This document shows, piece by piece, positions 1 to 12,876 of a stretch of DNA of 64,000 bases (within the stretch, counting starts at the first letter, position 1; every line of letters starts with the position of its first letter). The notes beneath the pieces were generated by a model that was given only the letters and a program-made list of their open reading frames with translations, made no database searches and was not told the origin of the DNA. The position numbers and the translations under genes were made by a program. Source of the stretch: Homarus americanus (Eukaryota; Arthropoda; Malacostraca; Decapoda; Nephropidae); assembly GCF_018991925.1 (NCBI RefSeq), contig NW_024756914.1:4134028-4198027 (forward strand), in the 5' to 3' direction.

Positions 1-180
1 TGCGTCACCGTTGCGTCACACCTCATTAATGCGTCACTGTCACTTCATTATTGCATCATATCGCTGTGCCTTACTGTCACCTCACTATTGAGTCACATCA
101 TTACCTCAGTGTTATCTCACTATTACGTCACACTATTGCGTCACATCCTTGCGTCACACTCTTGCTTCACTACTGCGTCA
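1..180. repeat. Degenerate GCGTCAC repeat
   Basis: ttgcgtcac / attgcgtcacac recurs every 10-20 bp at irregular spacing. Confidence 0.6.
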
Positions 181-261
181 CATTGCGGAAGCCAGTAGCG
201 CGAGGACAGCCTGTACTAATTACTTAATGAAGCCTTAATCTACTCCTGTGTTGTAAGTTGT

Positions 262-384
262 GTGACGAGTTGGGTGGGTGACGAGTTGGGTGGGTGACGA
301 GTTGGGTGGGTGACGAGTTGGGTGGGTGACGAGTTGGGTGGGTGACGAGTTGGGTGGGTGACGAGTTGGGTGGGTGATGAGTTG
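262..384. repeat. 16-bp minisatellite
   Basis: gacgagttgggtgggt repeated about 7.7 times almost without mismatch. Confidence 0.9.
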
Positions 385-540
385 TCTACTACACCTACCA
401 CAAGCGCTACTATCGGCCTCTCTACACCACCATCAACCACTACTACCACCATCGTCCTTCTACCAGTCCCTCACCACTGTCAATAAACATTCCTCCCCAA
501 ATATCGGTCCTTCAGGTTCATCTCTTCCCCCTGTTCTTCT

Positions 541-544
541 TCAC

Positions 545-577
<33 letters not shown>

Positions 578-790
578 ACTCACTCACTCACACACTCTCT
601 CTCTCGTTCGTTTACACTTCTTCCCGTTGCCTCCTCTTCTTCCTTCCACTTCCTACGCCCTCCTTCCTCTCGCCCCTCGTTCTACTCACCTCCTCCTCTT
701 CCTCCTCACCCCCCCTCACCACCTCTTTACCCCACCTCTTCCCATTCGTCCTCACCCCCTCCCCTCCCCTACCCTTGCTCCTCAGCCCAC
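541..790. repeat. (CT)n and polypyrimidine tract
   Basis: (CT)n at 545-604 followed by C/T-rich sequence. Confidence 0.85.
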
Positions 791-879
791 TGGTCACACA
801 TTCATCGGTAAAAGGTCGCCCTGAGCCTGTGAAAATCCACCCCTGGGTCGAAGGCATGTGCTGAATATATCGATAAGGA

Positions 880-1105
880 GGTAGGGGGTAGTGGGGGAGG
901 TAGGGGAATGATGAGAGAGGAGAATCTGAGGGTAGTGAGACGGGGAGGTAGTGGTGGTAGTGGGAGGTGGCAGAGTGGGAGGTAGGGATGGTGAGCCAGG
1001 GGTGGGGAGGGAGGTGGTAGGGGTGAGTGGGGAGATGGTGGGGAGGTAGGGGATGGTGGTGGGGGTAGGGGACGGGGAGGTGGGGAGGGGGGAGGTAGGG
1101 GATGT
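880..1105. repeat. G-rich ggtaggg/ggtggg repeat
   Basis: Irregular gaggtagggg units with many GGG runs on the + strand; G-quadruplex-prone. Confidence 0.7.
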
Positions 1106-1288
1106 CAGTTTATTACCCTACATATAATTATGGATGTCAACTATTGGTGTACACATAGCCACTGACATAGGATCTTTGACGTACACACAAGGACATACGA
1201 ATCTCTCATCTCATCAAGAATGGACGGAGTGAGGAGATACCGGGATCAACTGAACATTAACCCCCCCCCAAGCTTATTTCTCCTGAAG

Positions 1289-1494
1289 ATTAACCACCCT
1301 AACCTAACCTAACCTAACCTAACCAAACCAAACCTAACCAAACCTAACCTTAACCTAACCTTAACCTAACCTTAACCTAACCTAACCTAACCTTAACCTA
1401 ACCTAACCTTAACCTAACCAAACCTAACCAAACCTAACCAAATCTAAACCAAACCTAAACCTAACCTAACCAAACCAAACCTAACCTAACCTAC
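1289..1494. repeat. Interstitial telomere-like tract (CCTAA)n with variants
   Basis: About 200 bp of cctaa units mixed with ccaaa and ccttaa variants; CCTAA is the C-strand unit of arthropod TTAGG telomeres. Confidence 0.85.
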
Positions 1495-1583
1495 CCTTCC
1501 AGTAAGTGAAGGTCCTGTTCTGGTCGACAGCGTTCACGAGTCGAGGAAACGGGTGAAAATAATAGTTACCCCTTTAACCATTC

Positions 1584-1733
1584 ACAGGTAAGGGAGATAA
1601 CGACAGGTGAGGGAGATAACGACAGGTGAGGGAGAGAACGACAGGTAAGGGAGATAACGACAGGTAAGGGAGAGAACGAAAGGTGAGGGAGAGAGCGACA
1701 GGTAAGGGAGAGAACGACAGGTGAGGGAGCCTC
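1584..1733. repeat. 19-bp minisatellite
   Basis: gacaggtgagggagataac and variants, about 8 copies. Confidence 0.85.
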
Positions 1734-1742
1734 CTGTCTCTT

Positions 1743-1917
1743 GCCCCAAAGTATTTCATAATATTCCTCTTGCCCCCAATACCTCATAATATTCCTCTTG
1801 CCCCCAATACCTCATAATATTCCTCTTGCCCCCAATACCTCATAATATTCCTCTTGCCCCTAATACCTCATAATATTCCTCTTGCCCCCAATATCTCATT
1901 ATATTCCTCCTGCCCCT
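1743..1917. repeat. 28-bp minisatellite
   Basis: Unit gcccccaatacctcataata plus ttcctctt, about 6 copies. Confidence 0.88.
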
Positions 1918-2360
1918 CGTAACATAATACCTCGCCTCAAGTATTTCATAAGGAAAATATCGTGCCCAATATGTCTCATTAAGGGAGAGACCTGAGGCAA
2001 TATCGCTAAATTACCTCCCCTCCCCCCCCCCTTAATATTTCTCAAGCCCCTCTAGTGAGACGAATAAGAACTATGAAGAGGCATCCCGGGCCGCTATTCA
2101 TTCTCTTTTACATAACCCTGATTTATATATATATACGTAATGTCTAGTTTCTTTAATATATAACCTGGAAAAAAAATAATACGTATATTTTATACTTTTC
2201 TTGGGGAAGAATATATATTTTTATAATGTAATATATGAGATTAATAGTCATATATAATTTTTTTTTAGTATAATCTTAGTGAGAGTTTATTGTATAATTC
2301 TTATAGTCTTGTTTTTTTTTTCAGTGTTAATCTTGGTATTCAAGACGTCAAATGTAATGT

Positions 2361-2991
2361 CTGTCACAAGCTCTTAGGACACAGCAGCGCCTTCGTCTGT
2401 CACAAGCTCTTAGGACACAGCAGCGCCTTCGTCTGTCACAAGCTCTTAGGACACAGCAGCGCCTTCGTCTGTCTCAAGCTCTTAGGACACAGCAGCGCCT
2501 TCGTCTGTCTCAAGCTCTTAGGACACAGCAGCGCCTTCGTGTGTCCTAGCTCTTAAGACACAGCAGCACCTTCGTCTCATCTCTCAAACTCTTAGGACAC
2601 AGCAGCGCCTTCGTCTGTCTCAAGCTCTTAGGACACAGCAGCGCCTTCGTCTGTCACAAGCTCTTAGGACACCTTGACGCCTTCGTCTGTCTCGAAGCTC
2701 TTGGGACACCCGGCAGCGCCTTCTTCTGTCCTGGCTCTTAGGACATAGCAGCGCAGCTAGATCTGTCTCAAGCTCTGGGACCCACCTTGGCGCCTATAGG
2801 TCTCTGTCCTGGCTCTTAGGACACAGCAGCGCCTTCGTCTGTCACAAGCTCTTAGGACACAGCAGCGCCTTCGTCTGTCTCAAACTCTTAGGACACAGCA
2901 GCGCCTTCGTCTGTCTCAAACTCTTAGGACACAGCAGCGCCTTCGTCTGTCTCAAACTCTTAGGACACAGCAGCGCCTTCGTGTGTTTACC
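2361..2991. repeat. 36-bp minisatellite
   Basis: Unit built on agctcttaggacacagcagc plus gccttcgtctgtcaca, about 17 copies with a diverged middle (2540-2820). Because 36 is a multiple of 3, one frame stays open over the first copies. Confidence 0.92.
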
Positions 2992-3149
2992 ACGGTGTTT
3001 ATCCAATTTACGAAGCCTTAGCCACCAGAAGCCCTCGGGACGACCCCACTACACTGCGGTATCTCGTTCGCTATAGTCGTGTTTATCTCGAATGGAAAAA
3101 TTGCTGTGCTCTAGAATGCTAAATCGTGACTGCCAGTGATTGTTGTGTT

Positions 3150-3150
<1 letters not shown>

Positions 3151-3183
<33 letters not shown>
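3151..3183. repeat. (CT)n microsatellite
   Basis: About 16 CT units. Confidence 0.9.
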
Positions 3184-3185
<2 letters not shown>

Positions 3186-3445
3186 GCTTCTTTTGATTCT
3201 TATTTTACGGATTTCTGAGTTAATTCTCCCTTTATCACCCTCATCATCTTCCCTATTCCTCTTCCCTTGTTTATTTCTACAGCATTTTCTGGAGTTAGTG
3301 AGACACCCGGTAAGGAATAATTTTTTTTTTCACCTTCAAGTTGACACAAAAGTTTAAGTCTGGGGTAGAAAAAACAACATGAAAAAAGGACCTATTTACT
3401 TGTTTACCCAATTATACTGCGTTTCCTTCTCTCTATTGTCCTATT

Positions 3446-3640
3446 GAGGCGCGGTGGCTGAGGAGATACATTACTGGTCTACCTAATCTATGGGTCATTG
3501 GTTCGCATCCCCCCCTAGGTCACCCTTAGTCCATCCATCTGTGAATTGGTACCAAGGTGAAGGCGATCGAGTGCAGTGCCGCCCTTACACATCTCTTATC
3601 ATCATTCTTTGTTATTTTTCTTTCGTTTTTCTCATTTCTA
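3446..3640 (+). mobile_element. tRNA-derived SINE
   Basis: A-box-like TGGCTGAGGAG (3455-3465) and B-box-like GGTTCGCATCC (3500-3510) sit at tRNA spacing inside a region that cannot fold as a full tRNA. It is followed by a tRNA-unrelated body and a T-rich tail. Confidence 0.55.
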
Positions 3641-3687
3641 TCATTCTTTGTGTATCTATTAAAGCGCGTGATATCATGGAGAATCTA

Positions 3688-3825
3688 TAGAAAAAAACCT
3701 CTATATAACGGACATCAATCTAAAGGGTATAGTCCGTTATATGAAGGTTTCACACATAACGGAACATCGATATAATGGACTACACTCTCTCCCATAGTCA
3801 ATATAATAGAGAAGGTCTCACTCTA
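3688..3825. mobile_element. pogo/Tigger-like MITE, copy 1
   Basis: Imperfect terminal repeats (aaaaaaacctctatataacg at left; agaccttctctattatattg reading in from the right), TA at both ends, and internal cctct/ataacgg/gaaggttt blocks shared with the copy at 17.9 kb. About 138 bp, no coding capacity. Confidence 0.45.
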
Positions 3826-4024
3826 ACACCACGGAGAGAGCAAGCAAGTATTATCCTCGGCTGTAATCTGGTTAAAACTGACAACAAATCCTGATTATAA
3901 TGTTGTTGGGGGCTGAGAGCTGATACATGGGGGCTGAGAGCTGACACATGGGGGCTGAGGGCTGACACAGTTCACTCCGGGATGTAAACAAAAGAATTCT
4001 CGCCTCCCCGTATCCAATTCATAT

Positions 4025-4320
4025 TAGGCAAACAGCTGATGAGGAGGGGGTGGGGAAGGAGGGAGGGAGGTTGAGGAAGGAGGGGAGAGGGAGGGAAGAG
4101 GGAGGGGAGAGGAATGGGAGGGGGGGAGATAGGAAGGGAAAGGGAGGGATATAGGAAGGGAAGGGGAGAGATTTGTGAAGCTATTTGGAGAAGGGAGTTA
4201 TGAAGGGAAGATGGAAGGGGGAAAGAAAGAAGGAAGAAAAGGAAGAATGGAGTGGAAGAGAGAGGTGGGAAAGGAGAGGAAAGGAAGTTGTGGGAAAGGA
4301 AGGAATAAGAAGGAAAGGAC
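4025..4320. repeat. Polypurine tract
   Basis: About 300 bp almost only A and G on the + strand. Confidence 0.8.
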
Positions 4321-4659
4321 AAACTCTAAATTCTCAGATATTCATATAATAAATATTCCCCCTAACTGGAAACACGGGAACTTTAATTGCCCTCAAGTCT
4401 CCGTCTATTTTGGTCGCCATTACTGTAACTTTGTCTTTATAAATGAGTTCGTTAGATAAGTTATCACACCTCTTATACACTAAAAAAAAAAAATTATAAA
4501 CTTGTGGAAATATTGATAATCCTGGACAAGACAGTGTTAACATAATCTTCCATTCTCGTTGATAAAGGAATATAACTGTTAATTTAAGCAGCGATACGGA
4601 GGTCAAATATGGCTGTGAATTAAGCAAGGTTGCCAGCCATCCTCAAACACGAGAGAAAA

Positions 4660-5727
<1,068 letters not shown>

Positions 5728-5944
5728 ATGTGAGCGCGTGTGTGTGTGTTTTTACAAGATTATAATTATACTTACAATAAATCCTCATAATAAAAACATT
5801 TATAATCTCCCGGAAAACATTTTAAAATAATTCTTAGGTAAATATAATGAACTGCAATGTATATAAGAGAAAAAAAAACATTAAATTAATAAAAATAGAG
5901 AATTTTTGTGTTGGGTAAAAGCATTTGCCTTATATTTTTATAAC

Positions 5945-6335
5945 TGGTCTCTCTTTCTTTCCCTTCCTCCCTCTATCTCTCCCTTCCTCTCTCTCCCTCC
6001 CTTCCCTTCTCTTTTACTCCCTCCTTCACTTCTCCCTTTCTCCCCTCCCTCCCCCTTCTCTCCTCTTTTCGCTCCTCTTCCCTCCCCTCTCCCTCCCTCC
6101 CCTTCTCTTTCTCTCCCCTCCCCTCCCTCCCCTTCTCTTTCTCCCCTCCCTCTCCCCACCCCCCCTTCTCTCCTCCTCCCTCCCCTTCTCTCCCTCTTCC
6201 CACCCCTCCCCTTCCTCCCTCTCCCTCCCCTGTCTCTTTTTCTCCCTCCCTCCCCCTTCTCTTTCTCTCCCTCCCTCCTCCTCTTCTCTCCCTCTTCCTC
6301 TTCCCCTCCCTTCCCTCCTCTCCCTCCCCCCACAC
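5945..6335. repeat. Polypyrimidine tract ccctccc/tctct
   Basis: About 390 bp of C and T with almost no purines; mirror-like segments. Confidence 0.9.
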
Positions 6336-6423
6336 ACAGTCCCAGGAATGAATATAAGTAAAGTTCAGAGTCGCAGTAACAATGTCTGAACCACTTAACG
6401 GAAGTGCTGGTGATACGCAGTGC

Positions 6424-6454
<31 letters not shown>

Positions 6455-6463
6455 TGTATGTAT
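6424..6463. repeat. (ATGT)n microsatellite
   Basis: Ten tatg units. Confidence 0.9.
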
Positions 6464-6766
6464 GTCACCACCACTCGAGTGTTACCCAATAGCATGACGT
6501 TACACCTTGTACTTCACCTGGCCTCAATGAAATCCCAATACGATAAAAATCAAATCAAATATGAAGCTCTAAAAGTATGTCCCGTCTCGTGGTACAACAG
6601 AGACAGGCTATATAAAAAAAAAACAAGAGACAGACAGACAGACGGACAGACGCCCTACCACAGAACGTGAGTGGGGGTGCAGAAAGCAACTTGATATTAT
6701 ACCAACCCGAGTTTCCCCCCTTCCCTCTACTGTCCTCTTTCTGTGTTTTATCTTCTCCTACAGTGA

Positions 6767-6989
6767 CATACATACATACATACATACATACATACATACA
6801 TACATACATACATACATACATACATACATACATACATACATACATACATACATACATACATACATACATACATACATACATACATACATACATACATACA
6901 TACATACATACATACATACATACATACATACATACATACATACATACATACATACATACATACATACATACATACATACATACATACAT
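6767..6989. repeat. (CATA)n array, 223 bp
   Basis: About 55 perfect cata units. Confidence 0.97.
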
Positions 6990-7142
6990 GTTCCTCCCGT
7001 CTACTACTTACTACAGTTTCTCTCCCTATGGTTCCTACAACATGTACAGTACGAGAAAAAAATTGTATTGTAGTTTTTCTCTCCGTAATATCAACCATGT
7101 GTAGAGTAGTTGGCCAATAAGACGCTAGAGTCGTATTTTTGG

Positions 7143-7228
7143 TGACGTCATTCGGGTTTTATCTTTAGTGACGTCATTCGGGGGTCGTGTTTTTGGTGAC
7201 GTCATTCGGGCCATAACTGGTGACGTCA
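7143..7228. promoter_or_regulatory. Cluster of four TGACGTCA (CRE) sites
   Basis: Perfect 8-bp palindromes TGACGTCA at 7143, 7169, 7197 and 7221; the first three are each followed by TTCGGG. TGACGTCA is the consensus CREB/ATF site. It may be a short satellite rather than an enhancer, as no gene is adjacent. Confidence 0.5.
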
Positions 7229-7474
7229 TTGATCACTAGGAACATTTTACTTCGAACTGTTTCATTGCTTCGTTGGTTAAGACTCACTGATTCGTTATTT
7301 AAAACTCTTAATAAACCTTAAAAAAAAACACACTGACTCAAAATAGTTCGAATAACCTAGACCGAAATGAATCATTCGAAACATTAGCTTGAGGATTCGA
7401 ACCCCTAATGGTGGGTACCCGAGACATGTTTACTGAACCCGGGAAGGTTAAATAACTAGCCCGAGTTAAAATAG

Positions 7475-7630
7475 AAGACCGGGTAAATAAACAACATCGG
7501 TAACTCAACAAAAGACCGGGTAAATAAACAACATTGGTCACTCAACAAAAGACCGGGTAAATAAACAACATTGGTCACTCAACAAAAGACCGGGTCGATA
7601 ACTCAACAAAAGACCAAAAGACCGGTAAAT
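7475..7630. repeat. 37-bp minisatellite
   Basis: agaccgggtaaataaacaac plus attggtcactcaacaaa, about 3.5 copies. Confidence 0.85.
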
Positions 7631-7702
7631 AAACAAATAAATCAGAAAACATGTAAAATAATGTTCTACCTCACCCTTTGGCCTTTCCCCTTCCGCAAAA
7701 CT

Positions 7703-7765
7703 ACCTAACCTAACCTAACCAAACCTAACCTAATCTAACTAAACCTAACCTAACCAAACCTATAG
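7703..7765. repeat. Interstitial CCTAA tract
   Basis: Short run of cctaacc/ccaaacc units, same variants as at 1.3 kb. Confidence 0.75.
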
Positions 7766-7839
7766 TAATTCCTGACAGTACTGAAGACGAGACATAAGTT
7801 ACTCCCTACCACACACGTATCTCACGCCTTAGTTAGACC

Positions 7840-8200
7840 CTACATAGCAACCTGCGACCTGACCCTGGCCTGTATCCCTGACCTGTAGCCTTAACCCAGG
7901 TCAGTAACCTTGACCCTGGCCTGTAACCTTGACCCTGGCCTGTAACCATGACCCTGACCTGTAACCGTGACCTTGGCCTGTAACCTTGACCCTGGCCGGT
8001 ATCCCTGACCCTGACCTGTAGCCTTAACCCAGGTCAGTAACCTTGACCCTGGCCTGTAACCTTGACCCTGGCCTGTAACCTTGACCCTGACCTGTAACCG
8101 TAACCTTGGCCTGTAACCTTGACCCTGGCCGGTATCCCTGACCTGTAGCCTTAACCCTAACCTGTAGCCCTGACCTTTAACCCTGACCCTGACCTGTAGC
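7840..8200. repeat. 19-bp minisatellite
   Basis: aaccttgaccctggcctgt and variants, about 18 copies. Confidence 0.88.
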
Positions 8201-8220
8201 TCTGGTGACTTGAACTAGAA

Positions 8221-9910
8221 GTGCGGGGTAAGTCTACGTCATAAACAAAAGACAATTAAAACTAAAAGATAAGAATAAAAGAACAAAAGATAATACTTGA
8301 CAACTGTGGCGCGTCTTTACCACCAAACTGAGGAAAATTGTCCAAAATAAATAAAAGTTTTCATACCTCGAGAAAATGAGAAAAGGTGATCTGAGAATAC
8401 GGTTTACGTGGTATAACTTTTACGATTATTTACGTCTGATAGGCGAAGCTGACTAAGTTCCTTCCCCATGCCCGCAAAAAGTTTATTTCTGGTCAAATAC
8501 TTTTCATAAAAATAAAATAAAATCGTTTAGAAGATTAAAAATACAAGATAAACCTTCGTAAAAAAAATGTTACGTTTGTGTTACATCGAAAACATCACGG
8601 AAGTAGCATATACAGTAATGTTACGTTACAACACATCTCACGAACGGACCCAAGACAGAAAAATCGGAAAAGTGATCATATGCAAATCGTATTCCTCTTA
8701 TACTTTTTGTCATTTTCTCGAGGTAATAAATCTTTTATCTTAAATGGAGAAAGTTAGTACTAAGGGCCCGCCGCGGTCAAGTCACACATATGTACAAGTC
8801 GCTTACCTCAGTAATTGATGTCATGGGATGAATCGTCTTCCCTGGTGACTAAACCATCTTCGTGTTCCTCAGCTGGTCACTAGTACCTTCAACACCACCA
8901 GCTGCCGTGTTCCTCAGCTGGTCACCTATAACTGCAACACCACCGGGAACGTCTGACACCCATCATAAATGCGTAAAAGTCATCACAACAACACAACCAC
9001 TCACAGTATGGGTTAGTTTGGTCACTACAAGACATACAGCTACGGAGCATAACGACCACACACGAACACACACGCTCAACGGCCCCAACCCTTTACTGTC
9101 GTGTCGAAAAATACACGAAACTGAGCACCCCCCCTCCTCCTCCCAAGTGTTGTGGCTCGTTATGGCAAAGACGTCACGAACCATCAAATTACCTACACAG
9201 TCGTTAACACCCTCAAATACCATAGTACATTACCCATAGCTTAATAATTCTCAAATGCAAGTCTAACCTGCACTTAATATATGTTAATAAGTGCTGTAAT
9301 CGTCGCCATGATGTAAACAAAGGAATAATAAATCTGGTCGCTTACAAAACTAAACAGAATTAATACAAGTGAACTAAACTGAGTCGTCCATCTCTTGACA
9401 CCTCGATAGCTATTCCTCACACCCAGGCCATCACCTGGGTAGAGTAAACAAGGTGAAAGAATCTACCTGGGAGACGCAATCGAGAGAAGAGAAAACGTGT
9501 ATAATATTGGTGTGAAAGAAAACGGAGGTGGTGAAGACAGCTCATAAGTGGTGTGAAAGTACTTCTATTATTTATTCTGTAAAATATCTTGAATCTTGAA
9601 CCTGTTGTCCCCTTACCTGAGATGAATCAGGCGACAGGTGTGGAAATTGTGTTGCCCAAATGTCCTCCTTCGGTCAACGTTAGTGTAATATGTATGTGTG
9701 GTCTTAATTATCTTCACGAAAAAGATATACTGTATGTGTATGTATGAATATTTATGTATTTATCCATGTGTGCCTGATGATATGTAGGAAATATACATAT
9801 ACATACATGTATAATATGCATAACTTGTCATATTATTGCACTTAAACACACGAGTTGAAAATATCACGGTAGCAGTGACAAAATCTATCGTATGGAACAA
9901 GTATTGGTCA
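8221..9910. other. No gene seen
   Basis: Unique-looking sequence. Short open frames near 8.9-9.2 kb on both strands lack family features. Confidence 0.5.
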
Positions 9911-10042
9911 ATCAGGAGGAGGAGGAGGAGGAGGAGGAGTCCTTCATGACTAAAGGATGTCTGAGGTAGGACCGTAGGATATGACTTGTGTTGTCTTGGT
10001 TATGTTATGATCCCCGCTCTCAGCATCAATATTTTTTGTGCG

Positions 10043-10148
10043 TTTTTGTACGTGTGTGTATATGTGTATGTGTGTGTGTGTATATGTGTATGTGTGTGTG
10101 TGTGTATGTGTGTGTGTATATATATGTGTATGTGTGTATTTGTATGTG
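10043..10148. repeat. Compound (TG)n/(TGTATG)n microsatellite
   Basis: tgtgtg interspersed with tatg. Confidence 0.9.
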
Positions 10149-10368
10149 TGTCAAGTGTAACAAGCAACATACAGTACATACACACAGTGAGACACCAATT
10201 TCCTCTCCAAAGACGTGGCCACTAACACTACAACACAAACAAGGAAGTGAATTTTAAGAGAATAAATCAATCAATTAAAAGTCTTTATTCGTCAAAAAAC
10301 ACTTTAGCTTTGTGAATAATAGTGACATAATCTTATACACAGGCTACATATAATAGTGTATATATTAG

Positions 10369-10370
<2 letters not shown>

Positions 10371-10408
<38 letters not shown>
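10371..10408. repeat. (CA)n microsatellite
   Basis: About 18 ca units. Confidence 0.9.
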
Positions 10409-10409
<1 letters not shown>

Positions 10410-10610
10410 CATCTTAGAATCTCATAATACAGCGTTACAAACTTATACAACAAACTTCTACAAGATAACAGTACACTACAGTATCTGCTAATTTACAAAC
10501 CAGGGTACAAGAACTACAAAATAGCTTTATACAATAAATACAAGAGTTGACTAATTACTATATAACACCATAACCCAGGTAACGTATCTCTACACTAAGA
10601 GGAGAAGAGT

Positions 10611-10700
10611 GACTGTTAGCCCAATACACCTGTGAGGGTTCGAACTGAAGTCCTCACATGACTGAGCCTACCCACTCATCCACTACCCACGTGTTCTCGG
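10611..10700 (-). mobile_element. Possible tRNA-like SINE head
   Basis: Minus strand has tggatgagtggg (10682-10671) then agttcgaaccc (10646-10636), which look like A and B boxes. The spacing is short for a tRNA and no stem pairing was found, so it is a fragment at best. Confidence 0.3.
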
Positions 10701-10898
10701 CCCTACAGGCTACACGTTTCCGAAGTCTTCCATATTGATATTGAAAGAGTTTATTAAGCCAGAAAAATACAGATACAGAGTGGATGATAATAATAACAAT
10801 ATTAACATGGCTGAGCCAGTTGAGAGCCTGAGGTCTCTTGAAGGCACCCGATTTATACAGTACATTTTTCTCAAGGAGATATTATGTAACATTTAGTA

Positions 10899-11303
10899 TC
10901 ATCTGGAATAGTACATGTGAATGGATTTTATGTGGTTTCTCCAGCTAAGTTTTCCATCAACAATAATCCCAAGAAATTTTGTATTTTGATCGCGTTTGAA
11001 GACTGTATTACCAAGGTACAGGGGGTCCAAATTTGGGGGTGGGTTTTTCCTTCCGTGAAAGATTGTGTAGTGGGTTCTTTCGAGGTTTAAGGTCAGTTTA
11101 TTACTTGTTACCCAGGTCCTGAGTTTAGTCAATTCAGTGTTCATAGTTCTCATCAAGGAATGGAGGTCTGAGTTGCTGGCATAGAGGTTACTATCGTCTG
11201 CAAATAAGTTGTATTTTTTTAGTGTGCTGGCGTGGACTATGTCGTTTATGTACAACAAAAACAGTACAGGGCCGAGACTGGAACCTTGAGGGACGCCATA
11301 CAC
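10899..11303 (-). mobile_element. Reverse transcriptase fragment of a second LINE family
   Basis: A 134-codon minus-strand frame contains GVPQGSSLGPVLFLLYINDI, the catalytic LFADDSNLY, WVTSNKLTLNLERTHYTIFH and FLGIIVDGKLSWRNHI: RT palm motifs and thumb in the right order. Both ends are abrupt. It differs from the 30-kb copy, having a normal FADD box and a different thumb, so it is a separate jockey/RTE-like lineage. Only the 3' half of the RT is present. Confidence 0.8.
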
Positions 11304-11370
11304 GATTGGTGTACTGTATATATAATTGTACAGTATTAAGTAACCTGGGATTTCACATAATCTCAGTAAT

Positions 11371-11435
11371 CACCTAACCATACCATTAGCCTAAACTAAC
11401 CATATCATTAACCTAACCTAACCCTTAAACTAACC
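11371..11435. repeat. Degenerate CCTAA tract
   Basis: Scattered cctaac units separated by a few bases. Confidence 0.5.
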
Positions 11436-11752
11436 TGGTTAATGGTCAATATCATCAGCACTAAACGTTAAGGGTCATGATCTTAACACACATATAAGTC
11501 AACATTATCTGAGTGGTAAAGGTGTGTTATAGAAGATCCTAAACCAGAAATAATTACACCTCAGTCATCTATTACAATGAATTTAATTTTAAGTTATTTA
11601 TGATTTTATAGTACAAAAATTTTCCTCCCAAATATCAAACTTTCATGATAAAATACCAAACTTTATAATTAGTCTTCATAATTTTCCACATAGTTCATGA
11701 TTAAAAACAAATTACATTCTTCCCCTAAACTCAACCTAAAAATCTATCAACT

Positions 11753-11758
11753 TTTATT
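11753..11758 (-). terminator. Candidate sarcoglycan polyadenylation signal
   Basis: First AATAAA on the minus strand that I found downstream of the sarcoglycan stop, giving a 3' UTR of about 1.0 kb. Position only; no transcript evidence. Confidence 0.35.
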
Positions 11759-12795
11759 ACATTCACCAAAAAATTTGCCCAGTTAATCGACTATTTTCTA
11801 AGTGGTACAGTACAACACACTACCCCTGAACTGGTGGTATCTACAGGTGATCATCTTGTCCAGTGCTGCCTTAAGTAGTCAGGGAAAAGTGTTGCTATAC
11901 CGCCTGTGATACTCCCAGTCAGGATACTAATCATACGTGAATCCATTATCTGTATACGAGTGCAAGGGATGACTCGAAACGCAATCCATCAGACATTAGT
12001 TCAATCCCGACTCATCTCTAATACTGTAACACTGCCACATCTTGACTGGGGATATAATAGATGATATAGAAACACCTTTACCTGACTTTACCATGAAGGA
12101 AAAGTGTACTTCTGACAGTCCTCCTTGAAACCGGTGAGGTGAGGAGACAAGCAAGAGGAAACGTGAAGAAAAAGGAGATAAAAGGTAGTGAAGAGTCAGA
12201 CAGTTCTTATGTTTACTAATCCCATAAATAACTACTGAGGGTGCAAGAAGACATGGAGGGTGTTGAGACTGAAGACGAGTACCTGTGGTCATGGCAGATC
12301 ATCGTCGTCAGGAACACCGATAGAGGAACAGGAGGTGGAGAGATAGTGTCTTGGGTGACGGTGAACGAGACTCTCCTATATCAGTCACGGACACACAGGC
12401 TATCGACAGTCACATAAAAGGGGTCCCAGATGTAAGGTGAGGAGGAGTAACATGGGTCGAGATTCAGAGGACAGTACCCGGTGGCTCCAAGTTGTCGTCA
12501 GTCACAGGTGAGAAGCAACATCGTAATTAATTACTCAGAAGGACATTTTCGATGACAGTATCTAGAGACGCACGTCATCAGATATGGGAGAACACCTTTG
12601 ACGGCAGTGGTTAAGTGACGCACCTCAATATCAGACATACAGACGAAAGTAACTTGGTTCTTAGGCCCAAAACGTTAAAGTGTCAAAGGTAGAAGTATGC
12701 TGCATAAGGTTCTTGTTGCGTCAGAAGGAAACAAACATCAGGGGTTCACATAGAGCGACACACCGGGAAGACGACGAGTTCAACACCTGCAGTAG

Positions 12796-12876
12796 CTAGC
12801 GACACACCTCGTCGTCAGGCACACAGGCGGAGGCGGCCGTCACCACGAAGAGTCTCCCGCTGGGACACACACACAC
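12796..12876 (-). CDS. Scgdelta: Sarcoglycan terminal exon: C-terminal cysteine cluster
   Basis: 81 nt, phase 0, acceptor tgctcag, ending in TAG at 12796-12798. It encodes VCVCPSGRLFVVTAASACVP, DDEVCR and stop. The Cys-X-Cys-X3-GRLF start and four cysteines match the conserved C terminus of beta/gamma/delta sarcoglycans, which forms disulfides needed for complex assembly. Confidence 0.92.
   Translation of the reverse strand: MCVCPSGRLFVVTAASACVPDDEVCR

Noticed and set aside
5906..6495. Overlapping Ser/Pro/Leu and Glu/Arg/Gly frames
   Set aside because: Product of the polypyrimidine tract read on both strands.
6555..7104. MYVC and YIHT repeat frames
   Set aside because: CATA microsatellite translation.
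7380..7430. ggttcgaatcc B-box on the minus strand as a tRNA gene
   Set aside because: No matching A-box or cloverleaf stems; treated as a chance or SINE remnant.
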